The translations under genes and the position numbers were made by a program. DNA of 64,000 nucleotides from Colocasia esculenta (Eukaryota > Streptophyta > Magnoliopsida > Alismatales > Araceae): positions 66,439,184 through 66,503,183 of the forward strand of contig CM024764.1 in NCBI GenBank assembly GCA_014218235.1. Reading direction: 5' to 3'. This document shows, in pieces, positions 1-12,613 of this stretch. Below the pieces are notes generated by a model. It worked only from the letters and a program-made list of their open reading frames with translations. It had not been told where the DNA came from and searched no databases. Each line of letters begins with the position of its first letter. The stretch's first letter is position 1.

Positions 1-2000
1 CCATTGATATAGTTTGAACTTGTTTGAGCATGCATAAGCTAACAAGATTATGACTGCTTCTAGTCTAGCTACAGGTGCAAAAGATTCTTCAAAATCCACA
101 CCAAATTCTGATTATACCCTTTGCAACCAGTCTAGCCTTGTTCTCACCACCTTACCTCTTCATTTAGTTTATTCCTAAAGACCCATCGTGTTCCAATTAC
201 AGAATTTCGGGGGTTTTAGGAACTAAGCTCCAGACATGTTTCTTTGAAATTGACCTAGCTCCTCATGCATAGCATCAAGCCATGATTTTCGTTTAAGGCT
301 TCTCAACATTTTAGGCTCCACTTGAGAGACAAAGGCTAAATGATCTGTTCAACTATTTGATGAACTTGAGACCTAGTTTGAACTGAATCATTTATGTTAC
401 CTATGACATTCTCAAGTGGATGAGCTTTAGAGTACCTCACACTTGTGATTGTTGAAGGACCGGGTTGATCTTGCACTTCAGAAGTCTGTTCTGGAGGAGG
501 GGTGGCTGGAGGACTTCCATGTTGTGGATCTTGTGCAGGTACTTCATCTTCATTTCTGAACAGAAATCCGTCATCTTCATCATTGTACCTGCGTAGATAG
601 CCATTGATTATTGTTGGAAATGACTTAGAGATAGTGTTTGGTTTCTTTGCAGTTCTTCTTCATGTGTTGTATCTTCAGTGTCATCTTGAAACTGTAAGGT
701 AGGACTGTTAGATTTGGTTTGAGATTCATCAAATACAAATGTGGAGTTTCTTCCACTTTTCTGGTTTAAGATTAAACACTCTATAAGCTCTAGAGTGTTC
801 TGAGTATCCAAGAAAAATACTTTGTCGCTTTTGGCTCAAATTTGTCCAGATCAATTTATCATTGTTATGTATGAACACCTTGAACCAAAAACTCTGAAGT
901 GTCCAAGGGATGGTTTTACCTTTCAGAAGCTCATAGGGAGTTTTCTTGAATCCGGTCTACCATGGCTCGATTGAGAATGTAGCTGACGTGTTACTGCTTC
1001 TGCCCAAAAGGTTTGGAGAGTGATTTTCAATCAGAAGCGTACGAGCCATCTCCCCAAGGTTCTATTTTTCCTCTCCACAACCCGTTTTGTTCTGGAGTTC
1101 TTGGGGAGGAGAACAAGTGTTCTATTCCTTGGTTCCTGCAGAAATCAGTGAAGGGAGTGGTTGTCAAATTCTCCCCCGTGATCAGTGGAAATGGAGCATA
1201 TCTTGTTGACATTTCCATGCTCAATTTTATTGAAGAAGTCTTCAAAAACATTCAGTGCATCATTCTTATGAGCCAGAAATTTCACCCAAGTGAACCTTGA
1301 AAAGTCATCTACAATGACAAAACCATACCGTTTGCCAGTGAGACTCAGTGTTCTAGTAGGTCCAAATAGGTCCATGTGCAACAGTTCATATGCTTTGGAA
1401 GTACTTACCGGTGCTTTCGATTTGAAGGATTTCGGGTCTGTTTTCCCTGTGCACATGAATCACAGAAATTTTATTTTTCTTGAATGGATTTCAGGAAGTC
1501 ACTTACAAGTTTGAGCCTCATTATCTTGTTTCAAAACATTGTAACTCGCATGTCCAAGCCTACGATGCCACAATGTAAGCTCATCTGTTTATTTGCTACA
1601 AGACATAAATCATTATTTTCTGGATCATCCAAATCAACCATGTAGATGTTATTCATCTTTTTCCAGAAAAATTTGAGACTTCTGTTTCCTTATCAAGGAT
1701 TTGACATGAATCTGATTCAAAAACATTTTATGGCCTTTATCACACAATTGACTTATGCTAAGAAATGTGATGAAGACCATCAACTAATAGTACATTATCT
1801 ATTGAGTTGGAGGCAAACTTACCAAACTTACCTGAGCCAATGATCTGGCCTTTGTTGTTACCTCCAAAGACAACGTGACCTCCGTCTTTTTCCACGAGCA
1901 AACTGAATTTTCTTTATCGCCCGTCATATGCCTCGAGCAGCACTATAGGTACCATTTGTTTTGATTGTGTGCTGCTAGGCATTCTGCACATGTGGATCAG
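1..2000 (-). pseudogene. Sirevirus-type Ty1/copia pol fragment (element A0)
   Basis: Broken polyprotein of a copia retrotransposon, read on the minus strand. The window opens inside the reverse transcriptase (about 1-190, similar to the copia motif SFAPVARLEAVR). Next come a low-complexity INT-RT linker (about 190-830), the integrase core (about 830-1460, with LLHMDLFGPTRTLSL, VDDFSRFTWVKFLAHKN and STDHGGEFDN), the GAG-pre-integrase region (about 1500-1850) and remnants of the aspartic protease (about 1850-1960). The order PR-INT-RT is diagnostic for Ty1/copia. Many frameshifts and stops split it, so it is not expected to work. The rest of RT, RNase H and the 3' LTR lie left of the window. 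Confidence 0.85.
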
Positions 2001-3956
2001 ACAAGAGGTTTTGGTACCCAAATTACTTTGGGTGCGTTTCATCATTCATGCCAAACAGTAAATGCTTGGAATCCAGATTGTTTAAATTTCTGTTTTAGTG
2101 GATTGTTCCAGCATTGTTTTCATTGTGCCCAATCTTTTACAGATCTTACATGATGATGGCTTATGAACAACAGTGGATTTGGATTCTCAGTTGCATGCAT
2201 AGGCATCTTACCCTTTTGTTGCCTAGTGAGCTTAGCATTAGGAACTTGCTGTTTTGCCTGGGACATCCCTGTTTGGGGTTGGTAGTAAACTCCTTAAGCT
2301 AGTTGGAACAAATTTGGTAGCTTAGGTCCTGGTTTTGCCCTTGGTTTGATTTTCCTTTTCCTTGAGGGATTTTGATTGCTAGAACTTGGGATAGGTCAGT
2401 GAAATTAGTCAGCAGATTTTTTCCGTTTCCTTTGGCTTGGGATTTTGAAACCCAATCCCATGTCTAGCAACAAACACATTGGATCCTAAGATTGCATCTA
2501 GATTCTGTGCTCTTGACAGAACTAGATAGATCCTTTGTTTTGCCTTCAATTCCTTTTCAGCTTTTTCCAATTTCTCTTTTAGATCAGTATGCTCATTGTT
2601 TAGAGTTTCAAGGAGGTTCATTAGATCATCTTTCTCTTTTTGAGCTTCTTGAAGCTTATTTTCATGCTATCCATCTCTTCACTGTGTGTTTGTTCATCTA
2701 TTTTCATCATGTCAATTACCTTATTCAGAGATTCAATTTCATCATTATTATCAGTTTCATGAATAAGGAAATTAACTTTCTTCTTGAGTGCTTTATTTTT
2801 GATTTGAATTGACGGAATTTTTCAAAAAGGACAGTGTATGCTTCTTCCCATTCAGCAGTAGAAAAAAGACTCAAAGGAAGAATTTACCTCAGAGGAGTCA
2901 TCACTCCTTGCCATAAGACAGTGAATCTCGTCATCTCCTGAGGTAGCTTGACTTTTTTCATCATCGTCTTCATCACTCCATGTAGCCAGCAGTGCTTGGT
3001 TTCTTGAAGACGAACTTGTCCTTTTTCAGTTTCTTCTTGAGCTCGGGGCACTCTCCTCTCATGGGTCCCTGCTTCTTGCACTCATAGCACACAACATCAG
3101 ATTTTTTTATTGGACGAATCAAAACCTGTTGGTGCCTTTTGGAAAGGTTTGGAGTTTCCTGAACCTCTTCTCTTGAATTTTAAAAAACTTCTTAAACTGT
3201 CTAGTGAGCATGGCCATTTCATCATTCTCACTATCAGTAGAGGTTTCAGACTCAGACCTTCCTTTGGGGCATTCTTTTGGAATCTGAAGATACTTTATTT
3301 GAGGCCTTCAAGGCAATTGACTTCTTGGATTCTCTCAGTTCTTTCTTTTTACATTTAGTTCATAAGTCATGAGAGATCCAATCATTCATCCACTTTCATT
3401 GTTGAAAGATTCTGGAATCTCGATGACAGTGACTTTGGTGTTCCATGAGGATGGAAGAGACCCGCCGAAGTATCTTCCTCACCAAATCACTTTCTGAGTA
3501 TTCCTTCTTAAGACCTTCAATCCATTTATAAGTACCATGAATCTAGCAAACATGTCAGAAATGTTCATCACGGTTCATCTAAACATTCATTTCTGAGACT
3601 AACATGCTTACCTTGGATTATCTCACCTCAGACGTACTTCATATATCAACTCGAGCTTGTCCCACATCTCCTTAGCTGAGGTGCATGTGGAGACTCTCGA
3701 GTATTCCTTTGGGTGGACCGCGCACTGCATCATGTTGAGGCGCTCAGTTGAGTGTCCTTTTGCAATGGTCCTTGGTCCATGTATCTTCGTCTTGAGGCAA
3801 TCCATATGGTCCTGTTCTGACTATCTCCAATTCATAGTTTTGTGCTCGTAGAAACACCTGCATGCGTGTTTTTCCAATATGGATAGTCAGTGCCATCAAA
3901 GAAGGGTGGCCTGGTCACAGAGTGTCCCTCGGCCATATACCCTTGGTAGATTCCAT
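2000..3956 (-). pseudogene. Sirevirus-type gag (element A0), degenerate
   Basis: Remains of the capsid/nucleocapsid gene. The probable start is the minus-strand ATG ending at 3956, 60 bp downstream of the PBS; the motif GHSVTRPPFFDGTDYPYW follows after a one-base frameshift. The UBN2-like core with STCTSAKEMWDKLE lies at about 3640-3800. A zinc knuckle at about 3040-3100 reads CYECKKQGPMRGEC, with Pro where the CX2CX4HX4C motif needs His. A Lys/Glu-rich coiled-coil-like stretch lies at about 2400-2620. The order matches copia C (53960-56179) and the gag-only elements at 13490 and 17452. Multiple frameshifts break it. Confidence 0.8.
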
Positions 3957-4013
3957 TTGATCGTGAATCTCCTGATCGTTAGATCAAATAGATAAAGCAA
4001 TAAATCGGAGAAA

Positions 4014-4030
4014 CCACGCTCTGATACCAA
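4014..4030 (-). other. Primer binding site, initiator-Met tRNA type (A0)
   Basis: On the minus strand this reads TGGTATCAGAGCGTGG, the usual complement of the 3' end of plant initiator tRNA-Met. It lies two bases inside the LTR edge, as expected for minus-strand DNA priming in copia elements. It fixes the orientation of A0 and the inner edge of its 5' LTR. Confidence 0.92.
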
Positions 4031-4740
4031 TTGAAGGGTTGCGGAATTCCAATATGGTAATCTAGAAGGGGGGTTGAATAGATTACGCCTCTTAAAAACT
4101 ATTATCACGATCCTTTTTCTTAAAGCATAGATTATCAAGACAGTATCAAGATCTAAACTATGTGTGATGATGTAGAAAACTAGCTAGTGTGTGAATATGG
4201 CAAACGGTCTATCAAACATCATCGATAGAAATGATCAAACCACGAGACACGCAGATTAGTGGTTCGGAGTACAACAACAGTGTACCCTACTCCACGGCAC
4301 ACACACACACACAGAGTAAAAACTGCTTATGAGCGAGTTCAGTGACTACAACTCACACACACCGGTTTTCTGATGTGCACCCACGATCAGAACAACACAC
4401 ACACGTGATCTCAAGCACAAGAGACGCTTGAATCACACAAAACACACACACAGTTGATGAGAATATGAAACAGGAAGAGTTCAGAGCAGTAGGAAAAATC
4501 CTACTGTGGAACTCTTCTGAGAACGCCTGGATGGAGTTCAAACTTCGACTTGAGTGCTCTGGACTGATGGAAAGGTTGAATCCACGCGATCTATCTTCAG
4601 TTACTGCAGGATCAACTGATCTTTCGGTCTATGCACTGCAGACTTGAAGCAGGAGCAGCAGCAACTTCTTTTCTCTTGGACTTGGCTTTAGGGTTTTTTT
4701 GGTTGTGGCTGCTTCTGTACGAGATTCTCTCAAAAGGATG

Positions 4741-4748
4741 CTTATATA
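4741..4748 (-). promoter_or_regulatory. Putative TATA box of A0 LTR
   Basis: Minus-strand TATATAAG between the palindrome array (4842-5100, upstream) and the C-tract region near the LTR end (downstream). Its position fits the U3/R promoter of a copia LTR. Assigned by position and motif only. Confidence 0.5.
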
Positions 4749-4841
4749 GTTGTGTTTCATGTGGAGAGTCGTGGGACTTGAAAACCACATCTTGGATATG
4801 AAGGAAGGTTTCGTATTTGAAGATCCTCTGCATCTGGCGAC

Positions 4842-5100
4842 AGGTTCTGAGTATCTGCGACAGATTGCAACAGATTTGCAACAGACAGACTTCAGGTTGC
4901 TTGGTCTGTGGCATCTGTCGACAGGCGAATACCATCTGTCGACAGGCAGAGACAGTTTTGCAAACAACACAGAACTCTGGTATTCTGTCTGCGACTCTGT
5001 TGACAGGTCTCTGAGAATCTGTCGACAGGTGCTCTCAGTACTCTTCAGTCTGATCACAACTGCGGCATCTGTCGACATATGCCTTTGGGGTCTGTCGCAG
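4842..5100. repeat. Array of CTGTCGACAG palindromes in A0 U3
   Basis: Perfect or near-perfect copies of the palindrome CTGTCGACAG occur at 4915-4924, 4936-4945 and 5019-5028. One-mismatch forms lie near 4996-5005 and 5069-5078, and looser CTGCGAC/CTGTCGC variants lie between them. Spacing is irregular (about 20-75 bp), so this is not a simple tandem repeat. It sits upstream of the LTR TATA-like box. Confidence 0.85.
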
Positions 5101-5345
5101 GTACATGTATACTCTGTGATTGTGATCATTTTCTCATGATTTGAGAAGGCTTGGTTAATGCATTTGTACCTGCATGATAAAAACATGTAGTTAGGTATAA
5201 TTAGACATAGATAACACCAATATTGTATCATCTTATTGAAATGTATGAACCTCAATTCAATCATCATCATTAAAAAAACATTGTGTGACTTTCATTTATC
5301 ACTTAGAGTGTGAATTCACTTAGTTTCCAGAATATGAACCTAACA

Positions 5346-6448
5346 GGCCTCACTCTTCCGGGGAGGTTGTAGGCAGGAAGCCGGTGCTGGCGAGCAAGGG
5401 AGTGGCCGGTGTGTCTCCTCTGGCTGCCAGTGGCAGTGGCTTGTTGTTGTTGTTATGACGACGTTTCCCTCACGTGTTTCCAAGTGTGACTCATTGTCCG
5501 GTTGTGTGTTCTCTCGGTGTGCCTTATGTTGGCCCCGACCATTGTTCTATAATTCGTTCCTTGGTGCCGTCTGTGGTGGCACCGACGTGTGTGGTTACCC
5601 AGCCTCATGGTGTGTCCGAGGTCCTGGGTGATTCTACTTTTGGGCCCTCGACCTCGTGGCGGTCTAAGGTGGCTGTGCTTGTGGTGAGACATCCTTCTCA
5701 CGTGGTTGCTCTATGTCGTTCGTGGTGGCACCTATTTGTGCACCTTTCCTGACCTCGTGGAGGTTTGGGATGGTTGTGGTTGAGTGGTGAGACTCTGGTC
5801 TCACGTCGTTGCTCCGTTGTTCTATAAGCTCTTTGTCTCGATGTGTGTGTATGTGTGTGTGCTGAGGGTTGCTTACACATCGTCTCTGACTCTGCTGGTT
5901 CTGCGGGAGTCGTGTGTGGCCCGACCCTTGTTGTTGGTCGTGGTGTTACTCTGTTTCCACTATTTTGCAGTAGCTAGCTTAGTAGTTTTCTTTAGTTATT
6001 ACTTTCTACCGTAGTTCCTTCCACATTCTTTAGAGTTCCTACTGCTCTGGCTGGTAAGGGACTGGTTATCCCTACTTTCTTTAGGTAGGGACTCGCTGTC
6101 GTAGGAGTTCATTACAGGATGGTTGAGGTGGTGGTTGGTTCCGCCGTGCATTGCCAGTAGTGTGAGAGTGTGAGCGTGAGAGCTCTTGTACTGGTGTGAG
6201 ATGAGAGTTGCCTTTTTGCAAGTCCTCGAGGTATGCCTCTTAAGGACTACACTTTTCTTTTTATACATGTACTTTTATTTAGGACATGTTGTACATATTT
6301 CTCTTATTATGTACGGAGTTTCTTGTTATAGTTATTTGAATTCATTGCTTATCTCAATGGACTAAATTCTAACCCTTCCTGGTCTTCGGATCTGTGGGTG
6401 GTGGTGCGACCTTCGGGGTCCCTGGCAGGGGTCCAGGAGGTCGGGTCA
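5346..6448 (+). mobile_element. Ty3/gypsy LTR fragment (3' part), plus strand
   Basis: No protein domain is visible. The right end (about 6370-6448) contains GGGTGGTGGTGCGACC, GGGGTCC and AGGAGGTCGGGTCA. This is a diverged version, in opposite orientation, of the LTR end at 6541-6640 (element D). I read it as the U5 side of a related gypsy LTR whose left part was removed or displaced by A0. It includes a GT-rich microsatellite-like stretch (about 5840-5862). The 6449-6540 spacer is unassigned. Open frames across 5450-6270 have no recognisable similarity and are treated as chance. Confidence 0.5.
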
Positions 6449-6540
6449 TTATAATTTGCATCCATATGATATTGGCCAAATCATTCGAATTGATTTCCAC
6501 TAAGTTGGATACTGATTTGCATGTCTTGTAAGGATTAGTA

Positions 6541-7395
6541 TGTAGCGGCCCCGATACCCGGACCCCTGGCTCCCACCAAGAATCTAACCGTTGGCACCGT
6601 CGCCCACAGGCCTGAAGACCCGAAAGTGTTAATAGACTAGTCTAACAAGATATGTAGTAGAAGTAAGTAATGATAACAAGCACTAAAATGTACTAACAAG
6701 TGAAGGAAAAGCGTCCAACAAAAAGTACAAGTCTAGTACAATCCCAAAGTAAAAAAGTACAAGTGCAGAAAGAAAGAAAGGGAATAATAGATCCCTTAGG
6801 GGCATACCCCGAGGGTGACAAAACAAGTACTAAGGGAACACTGCTCATGGAAGACGTCGTCTACTATGGCCCCGTCTCCTCAGCTCGCCGCAGAGGGTAC
6901 TACTGTGAAGTCTCACTTGTAAAGAAGGGCATGAGCTTCATGAAGAAGCCCAGTAGGGACTACCAATATCTCCCACTGGTTCTAACAAGCAGAATAGATA
7001 TATGTGCATAACTGAAATTAAGCAAGTAAATCTATTCTACTAATAGAGTAAGTGCGGAAGTGGAAAGTAACTACACGGCCATCGGTCTAAACCAAATGTC
7101 GGGATCGAAAACCCGTGTAAACCATGGAACTGGGAAGAACCCAAGACTGTAAACACAGGTAGTAAACAACTTTCGGGACAAAGACACTAGCCACGGATGG
7201 CAACTACCACTAGTCAACCGGTCAGGTGCGCCATGCGCCTTACCATCAACCACAAGTCCGTGTCTAACACTGTAGTCTGGCCGAACTACGGTCCCACGCC
7301 TAGCCCCTCTAAATGGTACCAAAACCATGTAGAGTGAGGCAGTGAGAAGGACTAGCTGATCTGTGCTAGAAGAACACCTAAACCACCTCAGCATC
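6541..7395 (-). mobile_element. Element D 3' LTR, distal segment (1 of 4)
   Basis: The left edge reads TGTAGCGGCCCC on the plus strand, so a minus-strand LTR would end GGGGCCGCTACA. That mirrors the start TGTAACATCC at 24651; extended TGTARC..CC ends are typical of chromovirus LTRs. Removing the inserts listed below leaves an LTR of roughly 2.5 kb. No coding similarity. The link between this segment and 24651 is an inference from nesting and end structure, not from a second intact LTR. Confidence 0.5.
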
Positions 7396-10300
7396 TGTAG
7401 TACCCCAAAAAATCTATTAATTAAAAATTATGGATAAATTGAAATTTTATCGATTAATAAATTCAACAAGTTAAAACAGTACGCATCATTATTGCATGCA
7501 TATAAACCTCTATAAAATTTTCGTAAAAATAGTAGTTATACTTTAAATAATGTTCTCTAATGACCCACCATAAAATTTGGGCATAGAAAAATCGTTTGGA
7601 CTTAGTTTAAGAATTTATGCGACTTATTAGCATAATTAAGGAATAAGTCGAAGAACTCATTATTTTATGACCCAAAGTGGATTATAAATTAAAATAAACA
7701 TGTGGGTAGACTTTAAATAATATGGGATGATAGCCCATTATGATATTTGGACCAATGGACAATCTTGGCCCATGAATAAATTCTCTAATAAAAGGATAAT
7801 TAAAAATCCATTAAGAAAAGTAAGTACATGGATTGTACAATTAGGCTCACATGAGTTATTGGGCCAAGAGTAAGAGCCTAAATTATGAATATTAGAAATA
7901 TTAGCATGAATAATATTTAATCAATTTAAAAATATGAAATTACTTGAATAAGTGTGATAAATAGATTTACATAAGGATAAAGGGTGAATAATTGGAATTA
8001 AATCTATACTCATTAAGTCAAATTAGTAATGGGTTTTATTAACAGTCATAACATGGATTGTTGGGCCCTAATATGAAGAGCCCATCTTGGGATGGGAAAT
8101 AATTAGGCTAAATTCATACCTAAAAATAGTAATAAATAGAAAAGGGTTAAGATAATAACTATTTTAGCTCTTACTTATCTTAAAAAGAGTCCCCATCCCA
8201 TCCTAACACATTAGCCATGAAATTAGATCTCTCCCCAAGCCAACTAAGTGATAAATGTTAGAAAATGAGGAGAATAATGTGTAAATTCGGAGTTAATATT
8301 TAAATAAATTAAAAATGGGTAAGATAATGACTAAACTAGCTTATAAATGTCCTTACAAGAGTTCTATACTTACCCTAAAACTTTACCCATGAAATTGGAT
8401 CCCTTCCCAACTCTATTAGGTGGATAAATAAGAGAAAGTGGGAGATAAAGAAGGAAATTCGGAGTTTAATGGAAGGGAGGACTCTTATAATGGCTAGGAC
8501 TCCTATAGTTAGCCATATACACCAAAAACTCATCCCTAGCAACCCATTTTCATGGCTGGAACTCTAGAGAACAAGGAGAAGGGCTGGAGACAAAGGAGCA
8601 AGGAAAGGAGGAGGCTTGGAGCTTGGATTTTTGATTTTCGCCATCCAAACTAGGGTTTTTCTTACTCCACGAAAAAGGTAGGCAATCTCTCAAGCTAAAA
8701 TTATGAAATAATTACCCTAGGTAGAGTTCATGTATCTTTTCAAAAGCGCTATGGTTTCGTGGTATTCTGTTCATCCATTTGGGTGAATTTAATTCGTGAA
8801 TTCCTACTATACCATGAACCTGAAATCTCATGTTTTCTCTAATTCCTTGCATATACTTGTTCCCATGCCATGATAAAATTTTCAATGATACTGCAGTGCA
8901 ATAGCTTTCAAACGCCATTAGTCTTGCTCTATTTTGACCTCCCATGAGGGAGAATTAAATCTTTGAATCCCTGTCTATTGCTTGTACCCGACTCTTCAAG
9001 ATTACCTTTAAACTTCATGCATACTTGATACCTTGCTATGAGAAAATTCTATAAAATACTACATCGTGTTGGCTTTCGAACGCTCCTAGTTTCATAATTT
9101 TTCATCATGTATTCATCTCCTATTAATTCGTTGAACCTTGACTGCACCTGTTTCGGTCATTAGAATGTAACATGTTCAAAGCATGCCTAAATCTTGTCTA
9201 AATTCAAATTAATCGTGCATGCTAATAGATCTATGTGTCTACTTTCATTTAAAACTAGATTCGTGATTTTTGGGTCATTATATGATTTTATATTTAATTA
9301 AGAAGAGCCATGTGTCATCCAGTATCAACCCTGAAAAAAATGGAAAAACTCGGACCGTCCCTGCTATCGCGGCGGCGCGATACGCCGCGATAATAGGAGG
9401 GTCGCGGTCGGCCGCTAGGTCGCGTCTTGAACGCGGCGGGCCTCGTCACCACATTCCCTTCCCGGACCGAGCCAGACCGGCCATTCCACCTGTCGCGCCC
9501 GGCCGCCCCGACGCGATCTGACTCGCGACGGGTAGGTCCGCCGCGATCTGAAGAACTCCACCAGAACTGAAAATTGTGCATATGCCCCTAGTGGTTGGGC
9601 TTTATACCCCTAATTGGCCAGGATTAAACCATGATATAGTTAACCTGACTTGGCTAAGTTAATAAATGACATTAAGGATATAAATTTAATTATTTTAAAA
9701 AGACATTTGCACGACTTGTCATATCCTTAAAGTTTCTTTACACTTGCACACTAAACATTGTTTATTGCCATTTGACCCTATTAAATTACTCAATAATATA
9801 TCTGGTAATTAAGTGAAATTAATTACCTAATTTTCCTATTATTTAAATGACACATGTCTTCATTTTATTCGCATGATTTGTACACCGTTATCGCGTCCCT
9901 CTGCCTTCGAGCACTCGAGGCAAGACGGACAACGTTTCGTTACACACTTTCTCTTGACTTGGACCACCTCTCCATCGGGAATACTCTCGACTGGACCAGG
10001 GACTCCTTGTCAAGGCCTCCGTGAGTCTTCTTGGCTTTGGCGCACGTCCATTGTCGACAAGCTGGTTGTACCTTTAAAATCCCATTACACTCTTAGGGGT
10101 TAGAACGATCCATGGCCTTAGTGTGTTCTCTCCTTATCTTGAGATCACGCCGAACCATCTAGCCTGTGTACACAGCACGACTTGTGGGCGGTGGTGACTT
10201 CTACCAGATTGCCGGCCCGCAATGATGTGCCGTGCAACCATATTATCAATGTTTAACATGATTTTACGATAATACCCCTGTCTCATCTACTCTCTATATT

Positions 10301-11200
10301 CTCTCATCTGTTCACGTTCTCTCTACTACTCTCATCTATTTCTTGGTACTCTCTTGGCCATACAATTGATTGTCTAAATTAAACAAGCAAGTACTATATG
10401 CCAAAGCAATAGGGCCCGGTCTGGTTCTGGGAGGATCTCCCGAAGAGTGCTAGTTCCTTGCAAGGGTTACATGATCAGGATGTGTACGGCATGCATCCAG
10501 CGCCAGTTTACTATCTAGATTAATTTATGACAATCAATATATCAATCACTATGCTATCGTTCTCTGGGTTGACAAGATGTTCGACCAGAGGTGCTATCTC
10601 TACTAGTGCACCGTAGTGCAACCATATACACTATTTCATTACATGGCCAATCATTTATCATACTAGTTTTACAATATCCATGTAGAAAGTTTTATCATTC
10701 TTTTGCCATCATGCTCTATTACTCTCTTGACTATACATGATCGTTCTCTCTAGTTAACCTGCGTTACAAGACATTAATCACTTAAAGCATGCTTGTTTAC
10801 ACGAGATATTAAGTCCTACTGAGCGTTATCGCTCACCCTGCGCTTTTGTTGTATGTGTTTCAGGTAAGTCAAGTGATGACCCTACGCACACCAATGGGAA
10901 CGGACTGGAGTGATGAGCGACCCGGAGTCATAGTGATGGAGTGTCCTTAGTACCTTAGAGTATAGTTAGATGTTTGCTTAATTATCTTTTCCAGATGTAA
11001 TTGTGTTATTGAGCCCTATGTTTCGGTTCAGAATTAGTGGTTGTAATAGTTAGGTGATTTATCAATAAAATAAAGAGTTTATTAAAATTACTGTTCATTG
11101 GTTGCTCTGATATTTACGAATGTATGCACATTTTACATTACCATACACGTTGTTCATGCCTCCCCGATTTATTCCGCTGCTAAATTGGCGGGGCATGACA
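7396..11200 (+). mobile_element. Solo LTR, Ty3/gypsy chromovirus type (3.8 kb)
   Basis: Starts TGTAGTACCCC and ends GGGGCATGACA, the inverted TGTNNNRCCCC ends seen in Tekay-like LTRs. It is flanked by gcatc (7391-7395) and gcgcc (11201-11205), a 5 bp duplication with two transitions, which suggests an aged solo LTR. The last about 1.3 kb matches, in opposite orientation, the LTR at 48590-50773 (for example CCGCTGCTAAATTGGCGGGG). The first about 0.4 kb resembles 62183-62801. The first 1.9 kb is very AT-rich and the 9350-9560 segment strongly GC-rich. No PBS, PPT or coding sequence adjoins it. Confidence 0.75.
9350..9560. repeat. GC-rich CpG word array in solo LTR
   Basis: About 200 bp packed with CGCGATC, GCGGC and TCGCG words in an otherwise AT-rich LTR. 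It is followed about 40 bp later by CTTTATACCCC, a possible TATA-like box. It occupies the place of the short-word arrays in other LTRs of this window. Confidence 0.65.
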
Positions 11201-11587
11201 GCGCCCTAGACTCAGCTAAGAGAGCTCTGCAAACGACTCTAAGCCGATGTCCCCACCATTTTCCCCTCTGCTACCAGAGTCCGTAACTCGACCTCGCCCG
11301 CTGCCCGGTGAACTCCTTCAACAGGCGCGCAGTGATCGGGGGTCTAGGTAACGATAACAACCTCTCAACGAACAAGCCCACAAGTGCCTAGCACCGGGCA
11401 AACGACTAGAGTAGGACCATGCTAGGAACAGCACAGGTGCTAGAATGCAGAGTCGCAGTAGAATGGAACTCCGAACAGGTCGCCAGTCACTCTTTGTCTA
11501 AGAAAGTGACAGGGTTACTGTCGCTTTCTCTCAGAAGGCGACACAAGGGCTATCGCCACCTGAAGCTGATACTTGGTCTGTTGCGAC
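11201..11587 (-). mobile_element. Element D 3' LTR segment (2 of 4)
   Basis: Sequence between the solo LTR and the tandem Sirevirus. It carries GCGAC/GTCGC words (AAGGCGACAC, GTCGCCAG, CTGTCGCTTTC) like those at 21375-21456 and 23486-24640. Its right edge (GCGAC at 11583-11587) is the target site of the tandem element. No gene is seen. Confidence 0.55.
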
Positions 11588-11761
11588 TGTTGAACCACTT
11601 TATGGTTGTCCGTATATTTTGGTGATAACAAAACTTATGATGATTTCATATATATCTTTGTTGATTAAATACTATTGAATATTTTGTTTCATCTGTGTCG
11701 CATCAATCTCATAGCAAAATGCTGAGTCTCACATTGATGCAATATGGCGCACTAAAATGAT

Positions 11762-12320
11762 AAAATCGATGTTTAATCAATATACATCGATTTCAGTTCA
11801 AGTGCCAAATTTAATAAGCGCTACAACGATTTGGTTTTAATTGATTTTTTTTTTAAGCGCTACAACGACTTCGCTAAGTGGCCATAACGATTTGTTAAGA
11901 AATCGATCTCAGAACGATTCGCTAAGTGGCCTTAACGATTTGTTAAGAAATCGATCTCAGAACGATTCGCTAAGTGGCCATAACAATTTGTTAAGAAATC
12001 GATCTCAGAACGATTCCTTTTATAGCCATAACGATTTGCCCTCATATCGATTTCGTTCTCATAACGATTTGATAAGTTTCACATCGATTTGGGTCTCGTA
12101 ACGATTTCATAAGTGATCACATCGATTTCTTCAGGTAATCACAACGATTTTCTTGCATAACGATTTCATAAGTGATCACATCGATTTCTTCAAGTGATCA
12201 CAACGATTTGCTTGCATAACGATTTCATAAGTGATCACATCGATTTGTTCATAATCTTGCAACGATTTTCTTATAAATAAACAACGATTTTATAAGTCAT
12301 ATTCACATCGATTTCTCTTG
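11762..12320. repeat. AACGATTT / ATCGATTT word array, LTR 1
   Basis: More than 25 irregularly spaced copies of the 8-mers AACGATTT and ATCGATTT (core ATCGAT palindrome). Two higher-order phrases recur: one around GCTAAGTGGCCATAACG, the other around CATAAGTGATCACATCG. They form partial 20-45 bp repeat units. It lies upstream of the TATA-like box at 12604. Confidence 0.9.
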
Positions 12321-12603
12321 TATGTTCAAGTGTTTTTGGCGCCTAAATGAAAAGTCAAATATCTTCTGACAAAAAGCTGCATGCGTAATTTCTCAGTCCT
12401 GTCAGAAAAAGATATGACTTATCAGTTTTAGCATGTTAAGAAAAATACAGTAGCATGCACAGCTTTCATGTAAACACTCTTTTATGCTAATACTTTCTTC
12501 CATGCTCACAGACCTCAAAGACCACAAGAGTGATCAAGACAAGAGATGAGCAACGGGTAGAACTCCAACGGATCTCTTCAACGGATCCTTTTCAAAAGCC
12601 TTT

Positions 12604-12613
12604 CATATAAAAG
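12604..12613 (+). promoter_or_regulatory. Putative TATA box, LTR 1
   Basis: CATATAAAAG, conserved at 16566-16575 (LTR 2) and 20540-20549 (LTR 3). It lies downstream of the word array in each copy. Assigned by motif and position. Confidence 0.6.

Larger units (their letters stand above)
4032..5345 (-). mobile_element. 5' LTR of Sirevirus A0
   Basis: LTR of about 1,314 bp. On the minus strand it starts TGTTAGGTTC and ends ...CCCTTCA next to the PBS. It shares its 3'-end signature with the LTRs at 30051-31418 and 56306-58018: a C-tract (plus strand TCTAGAAGGGGGG at 4061-4073) some 40 bp inside the edge. A TATA-like box (minus TATATAAG, 4741-4748) lies downstream of an array of CTGTCGACAG palindromes, so the array is in U3. 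A short CA microsatellite lies at about 4300-4315. The mate LTR is outside the window. Both edges are inferred from TG/CA ends and similarity. Confidence 0.85.

Noticed and set aside
4629..5270. 213-codon open frame on the minus strand across the A0 LTR
   Set aside because: It lies in the LTR U3, is built partly from the palindrome array and has no family similarity or position expected of a gene.
5453..6014. Overlapping open frames that could be a host gene
   Set aside because: No recognisable domain, frames open on both strands, and the region ends in an LTR-like end matching 6541-6640 in reverse.
11762..12320. Possible CRISPR-like array (short repeats with spacers)
   Set aside because: Words are 8 bp, spacing is irregular, spacers repeat as phrases, and the array lies in a plant LTR. 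No cas genes.
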